Shown here: piece after piece, positions 21,245-31,302 of the stretch
Position numbering within the stretch: position 1 is the stretch's first letter
How the letters are laid out: every line of letters begins with the position of its first letter
NCBI GenBank assembly: GCA_001600695.1
Contig: BCKQ01000004.1
Span: 1,183,677-1,247,676 of the forward strand
Source of the DNA: Ascoidea asiatica
Taxonomy: Eukaryota > Ascomycota > Saccharomycetes > Ascoideales > Ascoideaceae
Direction of reading: 5' to 3'
DNA: 64,000 bases
The notes under the pieces: model-generated
What the model was told of the DNA's origin: nothing
What the model saw: only the letters and a program-made list of their open reading frames with translations
Database searches by the model: none
Translations under genes and position numbers: made by a program

Positions 21245-22413
21245 AGTTTAGTCTAAAGTAATGGAATTTTAATTGTATTTGTATTTTTATTTTGAAATAA
21301 TTCTAGTAATGGTCCCTATTTATTTGAATAAAAATAAAATATAAAGAATGAAGGTAAATTTATGAGAAAAACAGAATATTTTTATGATTTGATTAGATGA
21401 TTTAGTTTTTTGAGTGATTTATTAAAGAATATTACCCTTGAATGATAAGGGAAAATAGGTAAAGTTAAATGAATAATTTTGAAATCGACTTAAGTTTAAT
21501 CTCTGGGACAAAGTCAACTATATTATTGAGGAATAAGTATGAATAAAATGCCAAATAGTTGGATGCAATATAAAACAGGAGAGTCAAAGTGTAGACTGTA
21601 TGATAAAGTTGGATTATAGATTAGATTTAGGTTAAAGGATTATAGAATTAGAATTAAAATTAGAATTGAAAAGGTTTAAAATCAGGACTCGTGATGAGTG
21701 TAAGAAATTCTTGAAAAAAGTTAATATTTGAACTTGATTAGTGTATGAAAAATAAGTATTTTGGAAGATTATTTGAAATATATTCAAATTTGGATTGGAT
21801 TAGATTTGAATTTGAATTCAATTAAAGCTATTTTTTTTTTGATATTATTCTAGAAAAATGGTAGTAGTTAAAAAAAAGTCTGATTAATTTTGGAGAATCA
21901 TTTACAAACAGTGCCTGATCAATATGATAAGATACATTCACTCTACTTCGAGCTCTTGAAACTTCTTTGAATCTTTCTTTTCAATCTATTTGATGTTATT
22001 AATTCTTTTAAACTTTTCATTCTCTTGTTTCTCAAGTTTATTCCAAGTTCTCAGTTTAATCCTTAATTTTATCCTGAATTTCATCCACAAAGTCTTATTC
22101 TCCGACTAATTTCTTTCTGTTTTCGGAATGACTCTGACTTCCGGTCGGGAATCGCCGCTGAGGTTTTGTGGTTCCGTTGGCCAAAGGACCGAGGAACAGC
22201 AGTTAAGTGATTGCCGTTTGCTTTCCGAGGTATGCATCTCAGTGCTACCAATCTCGACAAAGTTCAGTCGGATTGACAAAAATAGCTTAATATTTTGGAG
22301 ATAGTCTCTATTTCATGTAGATCAGAATGTTCTCAAAGAAAGATTTTAGAAAAAAAAATAGAATGCAGGTCTATATATTATATATTACAAATCCCATAAC
22401 TATCTATTACATC
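21245..22413. other. Promoter region of the Zn2Cys6 gene
   Basis: 1.17 kb between the 5' end of the Zn2Cys6 gene and the 3' end of TSR3. A GC-rich island at about 22105-22275 contains TTCCGG (22139-22144), GGTCGGGAATCGCCG and paired GGTTCCGTTGG/GGACCGAGG elements. No coding sequence is seen. Confidence 0.5.
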
Positions 22414-23505
22414 TCATATTTTTATATCTATGGATTTGATTCCTTCATATAAACTTTTAATTTCATTTTCATTCTCAATTTGATCGTTTTTGTTGGTTAT
22501 GTGAGTATCTATTGAGTCTTTCAGTATTATAGGTTCTAGATTCTCTGGCTTGGTTATAATCTTATTGATATCTTGATATGAACCAGAGTCAATTTCTGAC
22601 TGAATTTCTGATATTTGATTATTGGTTTCATCTATCTCTGATATTTTCTCAATATTTAAATTTTCATTTTCTTTTTTTTCAAATTCTTCTTCCTCCTCAT
22701 CATCACTAAAAGGAATATAATTTTGTTGAACAATTCTACTATTATTATTTGAATCTAAACTTATATTAACACTATTTTTTAATTTATCAACTCTTTGTTG
22801 ATGATATTCTTCTTCTAAAGTTAATAACCAATTTTCTTGAGCTAATTTTATACTATCACTATCACTACAATTTGAATATATTTCAAAAATTTCTTGATTA
22901 ATTTTAAGAAATTCTTCACCATATGAAAAATTTTCAAGTAATTTAACAGCTAATTCCATTTCACCAATTATTACAAAACATGAAGCTAAAGCTTCAACAC
23001 AATTTAATTTCCATGCTTTACCATAATTTACAGTATTTGCAGCAACTAAATATGGTAATAATCTTTCATTATTATTTGATGACATTTTATTAAATGGAAT
23101 TTCATTTTCTTCAATTTTTGCCCATGAACATTCAATAACTGCAACACCTTTTTCAAAAATAATATCTTTATCATTTGGTGAAATAATTTTTTTACCATTT
23201 GAAGAAATTACTAAACCATTAAATCTTGAACCAATTTTTAAACTTTTAATTAATCCTAATCTTTCAAGTTTTTTACCAGAACATCTTTTTGGATCACATT
23301 GATTAAAATCCCACATTGCTATATTTATTGGTAATTCTTCACCATTTAAATTATGTGTTATTACATTTCCTGTACCATGATGATGATTATAATGATTTTT
23401 ATGTCCTTTATGATTTGAACCTGATTTTTGATTATATTTTGTTGTTCGAGATTTATTATTTGAATTTAAATCTTTTTCTTTTGTTTTATTTTTTCCTTTT
23501 CCCAT
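22414..23505 (-). CDS. TSR3: 18S rRNA aminocarboxypropyltransferase Tsr3
   Basis: 363 residues. Transfers the 3-amino-3-carboxypropyl group of S-adenosylmethionine to the modified uridine of 18S rRNA (m1acp3-psi) late in 40S maturation, in the cytoplasm. After a basic, His/Asn-rich N terminus, the conserved core starts MWDFNQCDPKRCSGKKLERL (64-83) and continues through ECSWAKIEENEIPF and LPYLVAANTVNYGKAWKLNC, ending by about residue 250. These motifs are diagnostic. The C-terminal ~110 residues are an acidic low-complexity tail, common in fungal Tsr3. Divergent from the PRM10-type gene; its ATG is at the edge of a 1.7-kb spacer. Confidence 0.95.
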   Translation of the reverse strand: MGKGKNKTKEKDLNSNNKSRTTKYNQKSGSNHKGHKNHYNHHHGTGNVITHNLNGEELPINIAMWDFNQCDPKRCSGKKLERLGLIKSLKIGSRFNGLVISSNGKKIISPNDKDIIFEKGVAVIECSWAKIEENEIPFNKMSSNNNERLLPYLVAANTVNYGKAWKLNCVEALASCFVIIGEMELAVKLLENFSYGEEFLKINQEIFEIYSNCSDSDSIKLAQENWLLTLEEEYHQQRVDKLKNSVNISLDSNNNSRIVQQNYIPFSDDEEEEEFEKKENENLNIEKISEIDETNNQISEIQSEIDSGSYQDINKIITKPENLEPIILKDSIDTHITNKNDQIENENEIKSLYEGIKSIDIKI

Positions 23506-25224
23506 TTTTATTAAATACTCTTTTTTATTATTTTTTTTTAATAATCTTATTCAACTATTGAAGTAAATTGATATCATTCATTTATTCATTCATTCATTCA
23601 TTTATTCATTTATTCATTTTTTAATAATTGTAAACCGAAAAATAAAAAAATTTAAGATTATTCAAATAACCAAACCCCTTAAATCAAAAAAATCAATGTA
23701 GACCCCTTAAGACATGTGACTTTCATTTCAACCTCCACGGAAATGTTCTAGACTTTGCAACTTCAAAGCAAAAATTCTTTGTAATTTGGAATAATCTCAA
23801 CAGAATAAATGAACGATATTTGACACAGTCATAAAACTTGAAAAAAAAGAATTTTATTTTTATCTGTGAATATTTCAGTAAATTCTTTTTTTGAATGCCA
23901 TTGTTTGAAATTACAAACCTACTATGATTAAATACAATTAGATATTAGAAGTGAAAGCTTTTTGTAAGTTAAATTAGAGAAATGATACTTTTATAAATAT
24001 TTGAACTTTTCTTTTCTTTTCTTTTCTTATCGTAACATAATAACAATATACACTAAGATGTATTCATTGATTTACACTCATAAAATTTCATTTCAACGGT
24101 TTACAAAATATTAGTTTTAAACTGATAACCAAATACATTACCATTTTATTTTATTTCTTTACAATACCTATATTTATCTAATCTTATCAAATTATTAATA
24201 TATTGAATGCAATAACCTATAAAAATCTAGCTCATCTTAACATTACCTACAGAAACAATTTTTTTTTTATCTGCTAAAAGTTTCGAATTTAATTTTTTTC
24301 TAAAGTGTTGTTAACCTCAATTTATCAGATGTTAATTCTAGCCATATTATCTCAGTCATACGGTATTCTAAAGATGATAAAAATCTATCTTTTCAAATAA
24401 TCTTGAATAATCATCTAGACTTCCTCATTTTTTTTTTTGATTGGAATATATAAATATTCAATAAAAAGAAATTTATAAATTTAAAAGTGTCTAATTTTAA
24501 ATAATTCTTTTAAGTATCATTTTTATCATTATAAATTAAACAATCAAGGCTTCTACTTTAAGGTACTTTTTACATAATGCAAGAAAAAACGGACTTTTTA
24601 TCTTCAATGCAAGAAAAGTAAAATATATTTTTGGACCTTATTAAAAAAAAAAACAAAAAAAAACATCTCCTTTGAAAGCAAAAGAAAGCTCGATTGATTT
24701 CTGGGGGCTTTAAAAATTTTTCATCAAATTCATCAAAAATTGTTGTTTTTGCATCTTTCTTACATATTTTTTTGTGTCTTTAGCATTTTTTGTGCTTTTT
24801 GTGCCCTCGGAAATGCAGCCAGCTCTGTTTGTTATCCGGAATATGCACGTCGCGGCTGGCAAGAAACCCTACTGCTTAATTTAAGGTTTCATTGAAAGAT
24901 TGGCGGACAAAAATATCTTGAAACATTTTCAAATATTCGAGCCAAGACGTTTTTACAATATATCCAGGTTCATGATTAATATAAATACTTGTCAAAGGAA
25001 TGATTAATAAATTTAATATTTACTTTACTTCAATTATATTAATTATTTTTGTTTTCTTTTTCTCAGTTTATTCATATTAAAGATTATTGTAACTATTTTC
25101 AAATTCTCTTCATTTCAACAACTATAAATTCAAGTAAAACTACGATTCTTTATTATTGTATATTATTTATTATTATTTCATTTCAATTTTATTTAAAAGT
25201 TTAATTTAGTTCAGTTTTTTAATC
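23506..25224. other. Divergent intergenic region TSR3 / PRM10-type gene
   Basis: 1.7 kb. TCATTCATT-type tetranucleotide repeats lie at about 23575-23627, just upstream of TSR3. A TTTTC repeat is near 24007-24029. A GC-rich island at about 24795-24905 contains CCGGAA (24836-24841) and a GCCAGC...GCTGGC inverted pair. The remainder is AT-rich with no coding signal. Confidence 0.5.
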
Positions 25225-27381
25225 ATGGGTTTAAAAGATATTGAACTTCCTGAATTGAATATTTCTAAATCAAAATCAATTCATTCAAGAAAAAATTCTC
25301 ATTTACATAAACTTTCATCAATTAAAACATCATATTCACCACTTAAAGAAACTTCTGATTTACCAACATCTGCAAAATCTTCTGCTTTTATAAATCCATT
25401 TGAATATAAATCAATGGAAATTAATGATGGTACTAATTTAAATGGTGATGATGATGATTTTCAATTACCTCCTCCTCAACAACAATTACGTTCAAGGAAA
25501 AAAACTTTTATTGAACAAGTTAAAACTCCAGAAAATTATAATTTATTAAAAAAAGCAAAAACTTTTGTTCAAAATTTTGAAATTGATGAAATTCCAGAAA
25601 TTGAAGATTATTACTCTTCAGATTCTGATAATGATAATACATTAAATGAAATTTCAGAAAAAAGTAAAGAAAATAATAAAAATGATAATAATACTTTAAT
25701 TCCAGGAATGGATGATGATAGTGATAGTTATCAAAAAGATAATTTACCATTTTTAAAAAAAACTGAAAATTCAGGAATTTTATCAAATTTACTTTCACTT
25801 TATAATGAAGAAGAAAAATTAGAAAAATTAGAAAATATGGAAAGTTCAACATCAAATACAATCACAGAAATGAAACAATCAAATTTCCTTTCAACAGAAA
25901 AAAAGAGTAATAATAATAATAAAGTTGGAGCACATGGTAGACAAAGTAGTACAAATTCATTAGAAATTCTTGCAGATCCAAATAATAAAAATAATATTAA
26001 AAATCATAGAAGAAAAAGTTCAATAATTGATTTAATTTCAATAAAATTTGATAAAAAAAAGAATAAAAAAAAATTAATAACGCAAAAAATTGCTTCAATT
26101 GTTCAAAGACAAAAATTAATTTTAAAATTTTGTAAAGCATTTATGAATTATGGTGCTCCAACTTATAGATTAGAAAGTTATCTTTCGTTACTTGCAAAAT
26201 CTTTAAATATTGATGCACAATTTTTTTATTTACCAAATTGTATGATTGCATCATTTGATGATCCTTCAACAAGAACTTCAGAAATGCAATTAATTAAAGC
26301 TGCAGAAGGTGTAAATTTAGCAAAATTATATGATTCATATTCAATTTATAGAGAAGTTGTAGCAGATGAAATTGATGTTGCTGAAGGTTATACAAGATTA
26401 TCAATATTAATTAATAGACCAGATCAATTAAAAAAAATATATAAAATATTACTATTTGCATTAAATAGTTCAATATTAACAGTATTTTCATTTGGAGGAT
26501 ATTGGACAGATATGGGAATTGTATTTGGATTAACATTAATAATTGGATTTGCCAAATTTCATATGACACCAAAATCATCAAGTTTAAGTTCATTATTTGA
26601 AGTATTTATATCAATTCTTGTAAGTTTTATTGGTAGAGGACTTGGATCAATTGGAGATCAAAAATATTTTTGTTTTGCTTCAGTTACTCAAGGTTGTATA
26701 GCATTATTATTACCAGGATATATAATTTTAACAGGAGCTTTAGAATTACAATCAAGATCATTAATTGCAGGATCAGTTAGAATGTTTTATGCAATAATTT
26801 ATTCATTATTTTTAAGTTTTGGTATAACATTAGGATCATTATTATATGGATGGGCAGATGAAAATGCAACAAGTGAAACAACATGTCCAAGATCATTATC
26901 ACCATATTGGAAAATACTTTTTGTACCAGTTTTATCACTTGGTATATGTCTTTTAAATCTTTCAAGATTGAAACAAACACTTTCAATGATAATTGTTGCA
27001 TGTTGTGGATATTGTGCAACATATTTTTCTGGATTACATTTCACAAGTTCAAAAGAATTACCTGCATCAATTGGATCATTCGTAATTGGATTATTAGGTA
27101 ATTTATATGCAAGATTTTTAGGTGGATTAGCACTTGTTGTTATGTTACCAGCAGTAATGATTCAAGTACCAAATGGTATTGCATCAAAATCAAGTTTATT
27201 AGCAGGTATACAACAAGCAAATGCTGCAAAATCAGGTTCTACTTCAACTACTTCATATACATCACTATCATTTGGAATTGATATGGTTGAAGTTGTAATT
27301 GGAATTTGTGTTGGATTATTTATAGCACAATTAATAGTTTATCCAACAGGTAGAAAGAAGGGAAGTCCATTTACTTTATAG
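25225..27381 (+). CDS. PRM10-type membrane transporter (ThrE/DUF1212 family)
   Basis: 718 residues. A ~285-residue hydrophilic, Ser/Asn/Asp-rich N terminus precedes a ThrE-like domain opened by LILKFCKAFMNYGAPTYRLE and containing FFYLPNCMIASFDDPSTRTS. About ten hydrophobic segments follow (from ~395 to the end), including FSFGGYWTDMGIVFGLTLII and LGGLALVVMLPAVMIQVPNG. This is the architecture of yeast Prm10 and its fungal relatives, related to bacterial threonine/serine exporters; the fungal substrate is unknown to me. Saccharomyces Prm10 is shorter (~380 aa), so the long N terminus resembles other yeast homologues. Probably an integral membrane protein of an internal or plasma membrane. Confidence 0.85.
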   Translation: MGLKDIELPELNISKSKSIHSRKNSHLHKLSSIKTSYSPLKETSDLPTSAKSSAFINPFEYKSMEINDGTNLNGDDDDFQLPPPQQQLRSRKKTFIEQVKTPENYNLLKKAKTFVQNFEIDEIPEIEDYYSSDSDNDNTLNEISEKSKENNKNDNNTLIPGMDDDSDSYQKDNLPFLKKTENSGILSNLLSLYNEEEKLEKLENMESSTSNTITEMKQSNFLSTEKKSNNNNKVGAHGRQSSTNSLEILADPNNKNNIKNHRRKSSIIDLISIKFDKKKNKKKLITQKIASIVQRQKLILKFCKAFMNYGAPTYRLESYLSLLAKSLNIDAQFFYLPNCMIASFDDPSTRTSEMQLIKAAEGVNLAKLYDSYSIYREVVADEIDVAEGYTRLSILINRPDQLKKIYKILLFALNSSILTVFSFGGYWTDMGIVFGLTLIIGFAKFHMTPKSSSLSSLFEVFISILVSFIGRGLGSIGDQKYFCFASVTQGCIALLLPGYIILTGALELQSRSLIAGSVRMFYAIIYSLFLSFGITLGSLLYGWADENATSETTCPRSLSPYWKILFVPVLSLGICLLNLSRLKQTLSMIIVACCGYCATYFSGLHFTSSKELPASIGSFVIGLLGNLYARFLGGLALVVMLPAVMIQVPNGIASKSSLLAGIQQANAAKSGSTSTTSYTSLSFGIDMVEVVIGICVGLFIAQLIVYPTGRKKGSPFTL

Positions 27382-29368
27382 ATTTATACTCTTTGATGAT
27401 TTTGATAATTTCAAAGAGTATTTAGGTATCATTACCTTTTACATTTCAATTCTTGTTACATAGATCTATATTACTATTATTATTACTGTTATTATTTTTA
27501 TTACTATTGTTGTTTCTACTATACAGTATTCTCATTATTATTAAAGCAATTTCCGATTCGCATTACTGCGAGTAGAGCCAAAACAAATATGCGCTCACAA
27601 AAATACCGCTGTAAGACATTTGCGTGCTATTTGTTGTGCGCGCGCATTTTATACCAATGCAATATTGCACTGACAGGGTTTTGCACGCTTAATTTCCGTG
27701 GCGCAGCACTAAGTCATAATAATAAAGCCCTAGGGTAATAAAAAACAGACTGGGACAAATAATATTTTGTTATGGGGCAGTGCCTGGACAGTATTTTCAT
27801 TGACAGAAAAACAAGATTTTTCGCAGCCCGGCAATTGGTTATTCATTTGCCATTGTTTTGGCGCCCCCGAAAAAGATTTTCAGCAGCAAAAAATCACCCT
27901 GTTTTTTGAATGTCTCGGAGTACGCTGTTACTCTTTCGATCGTGTACAAACCCAAAAAAGAATATTGAATATATAATCTCTGAAACCAATTCCGGAACAA
28001 CTTTTTCCTTTCAATTTAATAGGCTGAATCCAAATGGAAAAAAGGATATTTTTTATTATTTGAAAAATCTGTTGAAAAATACCTCAAGTGAAAGATCGTA
28101 CCGGTTTTGTTTCTGTGGCCAATTTCACTGCTTGCACCAATCTCAGTTCTGTTTTTTGTAAGCCAAATGAACAAAAAGCCATTTCCGAAAGATTACAAAC
28201 AAGAGAAAGAAAGAAAGAAGTCGTTTTTTTCATTCTTTTTAGCTACTTTTTCTTAGTAGTTTTGCTCTTTTTTTCAGATTATTATTAAAATAATGAGCAA
28301 TATAAAATCAAACAAAAACATAGATGAAAAAAAACAGAAAGAAATAACCACAAAAATAACGTTATTAACCAGAATCAAATTAAAAAAATGAGGATTATAA
28401 ATTGCGGTTTGAATCCTGCTATTTCCTTCTTTTTTTTTATTTTTTTTACTCTATTTCTTATATTCATTTGTGAGTGTTTCACAGAAGCAAAAAATCAAAT
28501 TAACCAGAATAGGTCTTGAACCGTTGAATTTACCAAATTTTACAATACTTACTAGAAATAATAGCCTAGTTACCAGCATGGTGACTACCTTACTTACTAC
28601 CACTACCACAATTACTTCCATAGTGGGGCATTTACTGCTATTTCTTTTTTATAATTTTTGCATTTTGACTTTCGGGTCCGATAAAATTGTGTATAATTGC
28701 TTGGATCTTGATTGCCTATTTCGGATTTCTTACAATCTTGACCACCCTGAGTGTTTTGACCACATTGACTATCTTGACTATTTCCATTATTTTTATTATT
28801 ATGACTATTTTCATTATCTTCTGTTGTTTTCCCTCTTCTTTTCTTTTCTTTTTTCTCATTTTTGTTCTGTTTTAAACATTCATCACATTTATTTCACTTA
28901 TTAATTCACTTATTAATTCATTTATTCCTTTCTTTCTCTCATTTATACAGTTTTCTTATGTAATTTTAGGAAATGGTTCTTTTTTGCCCCTCTTTTTAAT
29001 CTTTAAGTTTTATAATTTTTAAACATTTATTCTTTAATCAATATCTATTTGGCGCATAATTTGATTTAGTTTTATAATTTTTAAACAGTTTTTATATATT
29101 TTTCCATATATCAAATAAAAAAAGGATTAATCTATTCTAAAAGTTCTTTCAATAAAGTATTATGGATTAATTTTAATTTATAATCTTAGATGATATTATT
29201 GTATATATAAGTTACTTAATTACCTACCATTTTTATCTTAAATTCAATCTTAATTTTAAAAAAACTATACAATTGAATTTGAATGAGAAGTTTATATATA
29301 AGCTTATTAAACTTTGAATAATTGAACGATAATAATAAACAATTTGAAATTTTCTAATATTTTTCAAA
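27382..29368. other. Promoter region of the ATO-type transporter gene
   Basis: 2 kb with the broadest GC-richer block of the left half (about 27540-28200). The block includes GCGCGCGC near 27640, the palindrome TTCCGGAA (27990-27997) and several short open frames (27767-27976 and others) without coding character. A 144-codon frame at 28470-28904 is Tyr/Phe/Thr-rich and overlaps a second open frame; I do not call it. Two B-box-like sequences (near 28401 + and 28509 -) lack a tRNA fold. Confidence 0.5.
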
Positions 29369-30433
29369 ATGGATTCCAGTCAAAATAATCATAATAACTT
29401 TCATCATAATAATACAAATCATCATCTTAATTTTAGTAATAATCATAATAATGATGATGAAAATTTATATCCTGTGAGCTCTGTTGATAGTGAAGCTCCA
29501 AATGAATATGATAAAAATAATGAATATAGTGTGAAAACTTTAACTTCATCTTCAGTTCCAAATCATAATAAAAATAATCATGGAAATAATGGAAATAATG
29601 AAAACAATGAAAATCATTATAATTCCCAGATAGGTCATCAAATCTCTTTAACGAATTCTGTAATAAGTAAAATTCAAACTTCTGGCTCAAATGATGAATT
29701 TATTCATATTGGTAATTCTAAATTTTATAAAAATGAATTAATTGAAGCATTTGGTGGTACTTTAAATCCAGGTTATTCATTACCTTCAACTCATAGATTT
29801 GGTAATCCTGCTCCTTTAGGTTTATCTGCTTTTGCAATGACAACTTTTTTATTATCTTTAATAAATTCAGGTGCAATGGGTGTAAATAATCCAAAAATTG
29901 TTATTGGTTTAGCATTTTTTTATGGTGGTTTAATTCAATTATGTGCAGGAATGTGGGAAATTGCTGTTGAAAATACTTTTGGTGGTACTGCTTTATCTTC
30001 TTATGGTGGTTTTTGGTTAAGTTATGCTGCAATTCAAACTGATTCTTTTGGTATAGTTTCTTCTTATGATGATGATCCACAAATGTTAAGTAATGCAATT
30101 GCTTTTTATTTATTAGGTTGGTCTATTTTTACTTTTGGTTTAACTTTATGTACAATGAAATCAACTTTAATGTTTTTTTTGTTATTTTTTTCACTTGCAA
30201 TTACTTTTCTTTTATTATCAATTGGTGAATTTTTAAGTAATAATCATGTAACAAAAGCTGGTGGTATAATTGGTATTATCACTGCTTTCTTAGGTTGGTA
30301 TAATGCTTTTGCAGGTTTATCAAATCATGAAAATAGTTATATTACTTTCAAAGGTATTCATTTACCAAATTCAGTTCATAAAAAAACTCAAAAATTAAAA
30401 AAAGATAACTCCCTGAAAAGAAAAAGAGTCTAA
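29369..30433 (+). CDS. Acetate/ammonium transporter of the ATO (GPR1/FUN34/YaaH) family
   Basis: 354 residues. A ~140-residue hydrophilic Asn/His-rich N terminus precedes the family signature NPAPLG (146-151) and six predicted membrane helices (~152-325). Conserved segments are GLIQLCAGMWEIAVENTFG and SSYGGFWLSYAAI. Yeast members (Ady2/Ato1-3) import acetate and are implicated in ammonium export at the plasma membrane. The C-terminal basic tail is short. The N terminus is longer than in Saccharomyces Ady2 (283 aa). Paralogue not assignable. Confidence 0.92.
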   Translation: MDSSQNNHNNFHHNNTNHHLNFSNNHNNDDENLYPVSSVDSEAPNEYDKNNEYSVKTLTSSSVPNHNKNNHGNNGNNENNENHYNSQIGHQISLTNSVISKIQTSGSNDEFIHIGNSKFYKNELIEAFGGTLNPGYSLPSTHRFGNPAPLGLSAFAMTTFLLSLINSGAMGVNNPKIVIGLAFFYGGLIQLCAGMWEIAVENTFGGTALSSYGGFWLSYAAIQTDSFGIVSSYDDDPQMLSNAIAFYLLGWSIFTFGLTLCTMKSTLMFFLLFFSLAITFLLLSIGEFLSNNHVTKAGGIIGIITAFLGWYNAFAGLSNHENSYITFKGIHLPNSVHKKTQKLKKDNSLKRKRV

Positions 30434-31302
30434 TTGAAATTGTTTTAAAACGCTATAAATATGTTTTATTATGTCAAAATATTCCAAACTATTCCAAACT
30501 ATCTCTTCACCTACTGATCTCATGTTTCTTTATTTTCTAATGTCATTATGCTTCAATACAAAAATTTTTCAATCATTCTATGAATTAATCTTACTCACAT
30601 GCTCACTCTATATACTCATTCTATACTTTATTCTATATTCTATTCTAAATCAGTTCTAAATACGTTCTAAATACGTTCTAAATTCTAAAATTAGATTAAG
30701 GTTTAGGTAGATGAAAGACCCACATAACTGGCTTCTTTTTTCGAGTTCGGTCCGAAATATTCCGTTACGCGTCTTTTTTCAAATATTTTTTTATTTTTTT
30801 ATTTTTTTATTTTTTTTTTTTTTTATTTTTTTATTTTCCCGTGTTTTTCTTTTGTTAAACGTGTTCTCTGCAATAAATGCAAAATCTTTTCCAATTCGCC
30901 AAATTTTCAGATCTCTTACGTAAACGGTTTAAGATGACAATAATCAAATGAGGTTATTCAAACCAAAAAAAAGGTTAATAACATCACTTTTAAATATATT
31001 TAATATTATTTTGATACTCTGAATATTGATACAAGTTGATATAAGTTGATATAAGTTGATATTAATAAATATTAATAAATATTATGAGAGTTGATATGCT
31101 CTGGTTACAACAAACTAACGAATTAAGAAATAAAATTATACTGGAGATTAAATTTTAGTTAGTTTAAAAAAATTTATTCAAAAAATTCATTTTAGAACTT
31201 TCAATAGAACTTACACTCATTTAATATTTAATTGGTTTATATAATTCAATTTCAATGATAATATAACCATATCTATACATACATACATATATTTATAAAA
31301 AA
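30434..31302. other. Promoter region of MCD4
   Basis: 869 bp. Holds CTAAATACGTT repeats (about 30650-30690), a GC-richer patch (about 30710-30780) with a single ACGCGT, a T-rich tract (30785-30835) and GTTGATATAA repeats (about 31027-31060). The 62-codon and 70-codon frames here are not called. Confidence 0.5.
30767..30772. promoter_or_regulatory. MCB-type element (ACGCGT)
   Basis: ACGCGT is the Mlu I cell-cycle box bound by MBF in budding yeasts. It is rare in AT-rich DNA and is 530 bp before the MCD4 ATG. A single copy makes function uncertain. Confidence 0.3.

Noticed and set aside
28420-28640. Possible tRNA gene on the minus strand around the B-box-like GGTTCAAGACC
   Set aside because: The T-stem does not pair and no acceptor stem or anticodon arm can be formed.
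28470-28904. 144-codon Tyr/Phe/Thr-rich ORF and overlapping 62-codon hydrophobic ORF
   Set aside because: Low-complexity CTT/ACT-type repeats keep two frames open at once; no conserved segment; lies in a promoter region.
30471-30659. 62-codon ORF after the ATO-type gene
   Set aside because: Built from CTATTCTA-type repeats; hydrophobic only because of T-rich codons; no initiation context or conservation clue.
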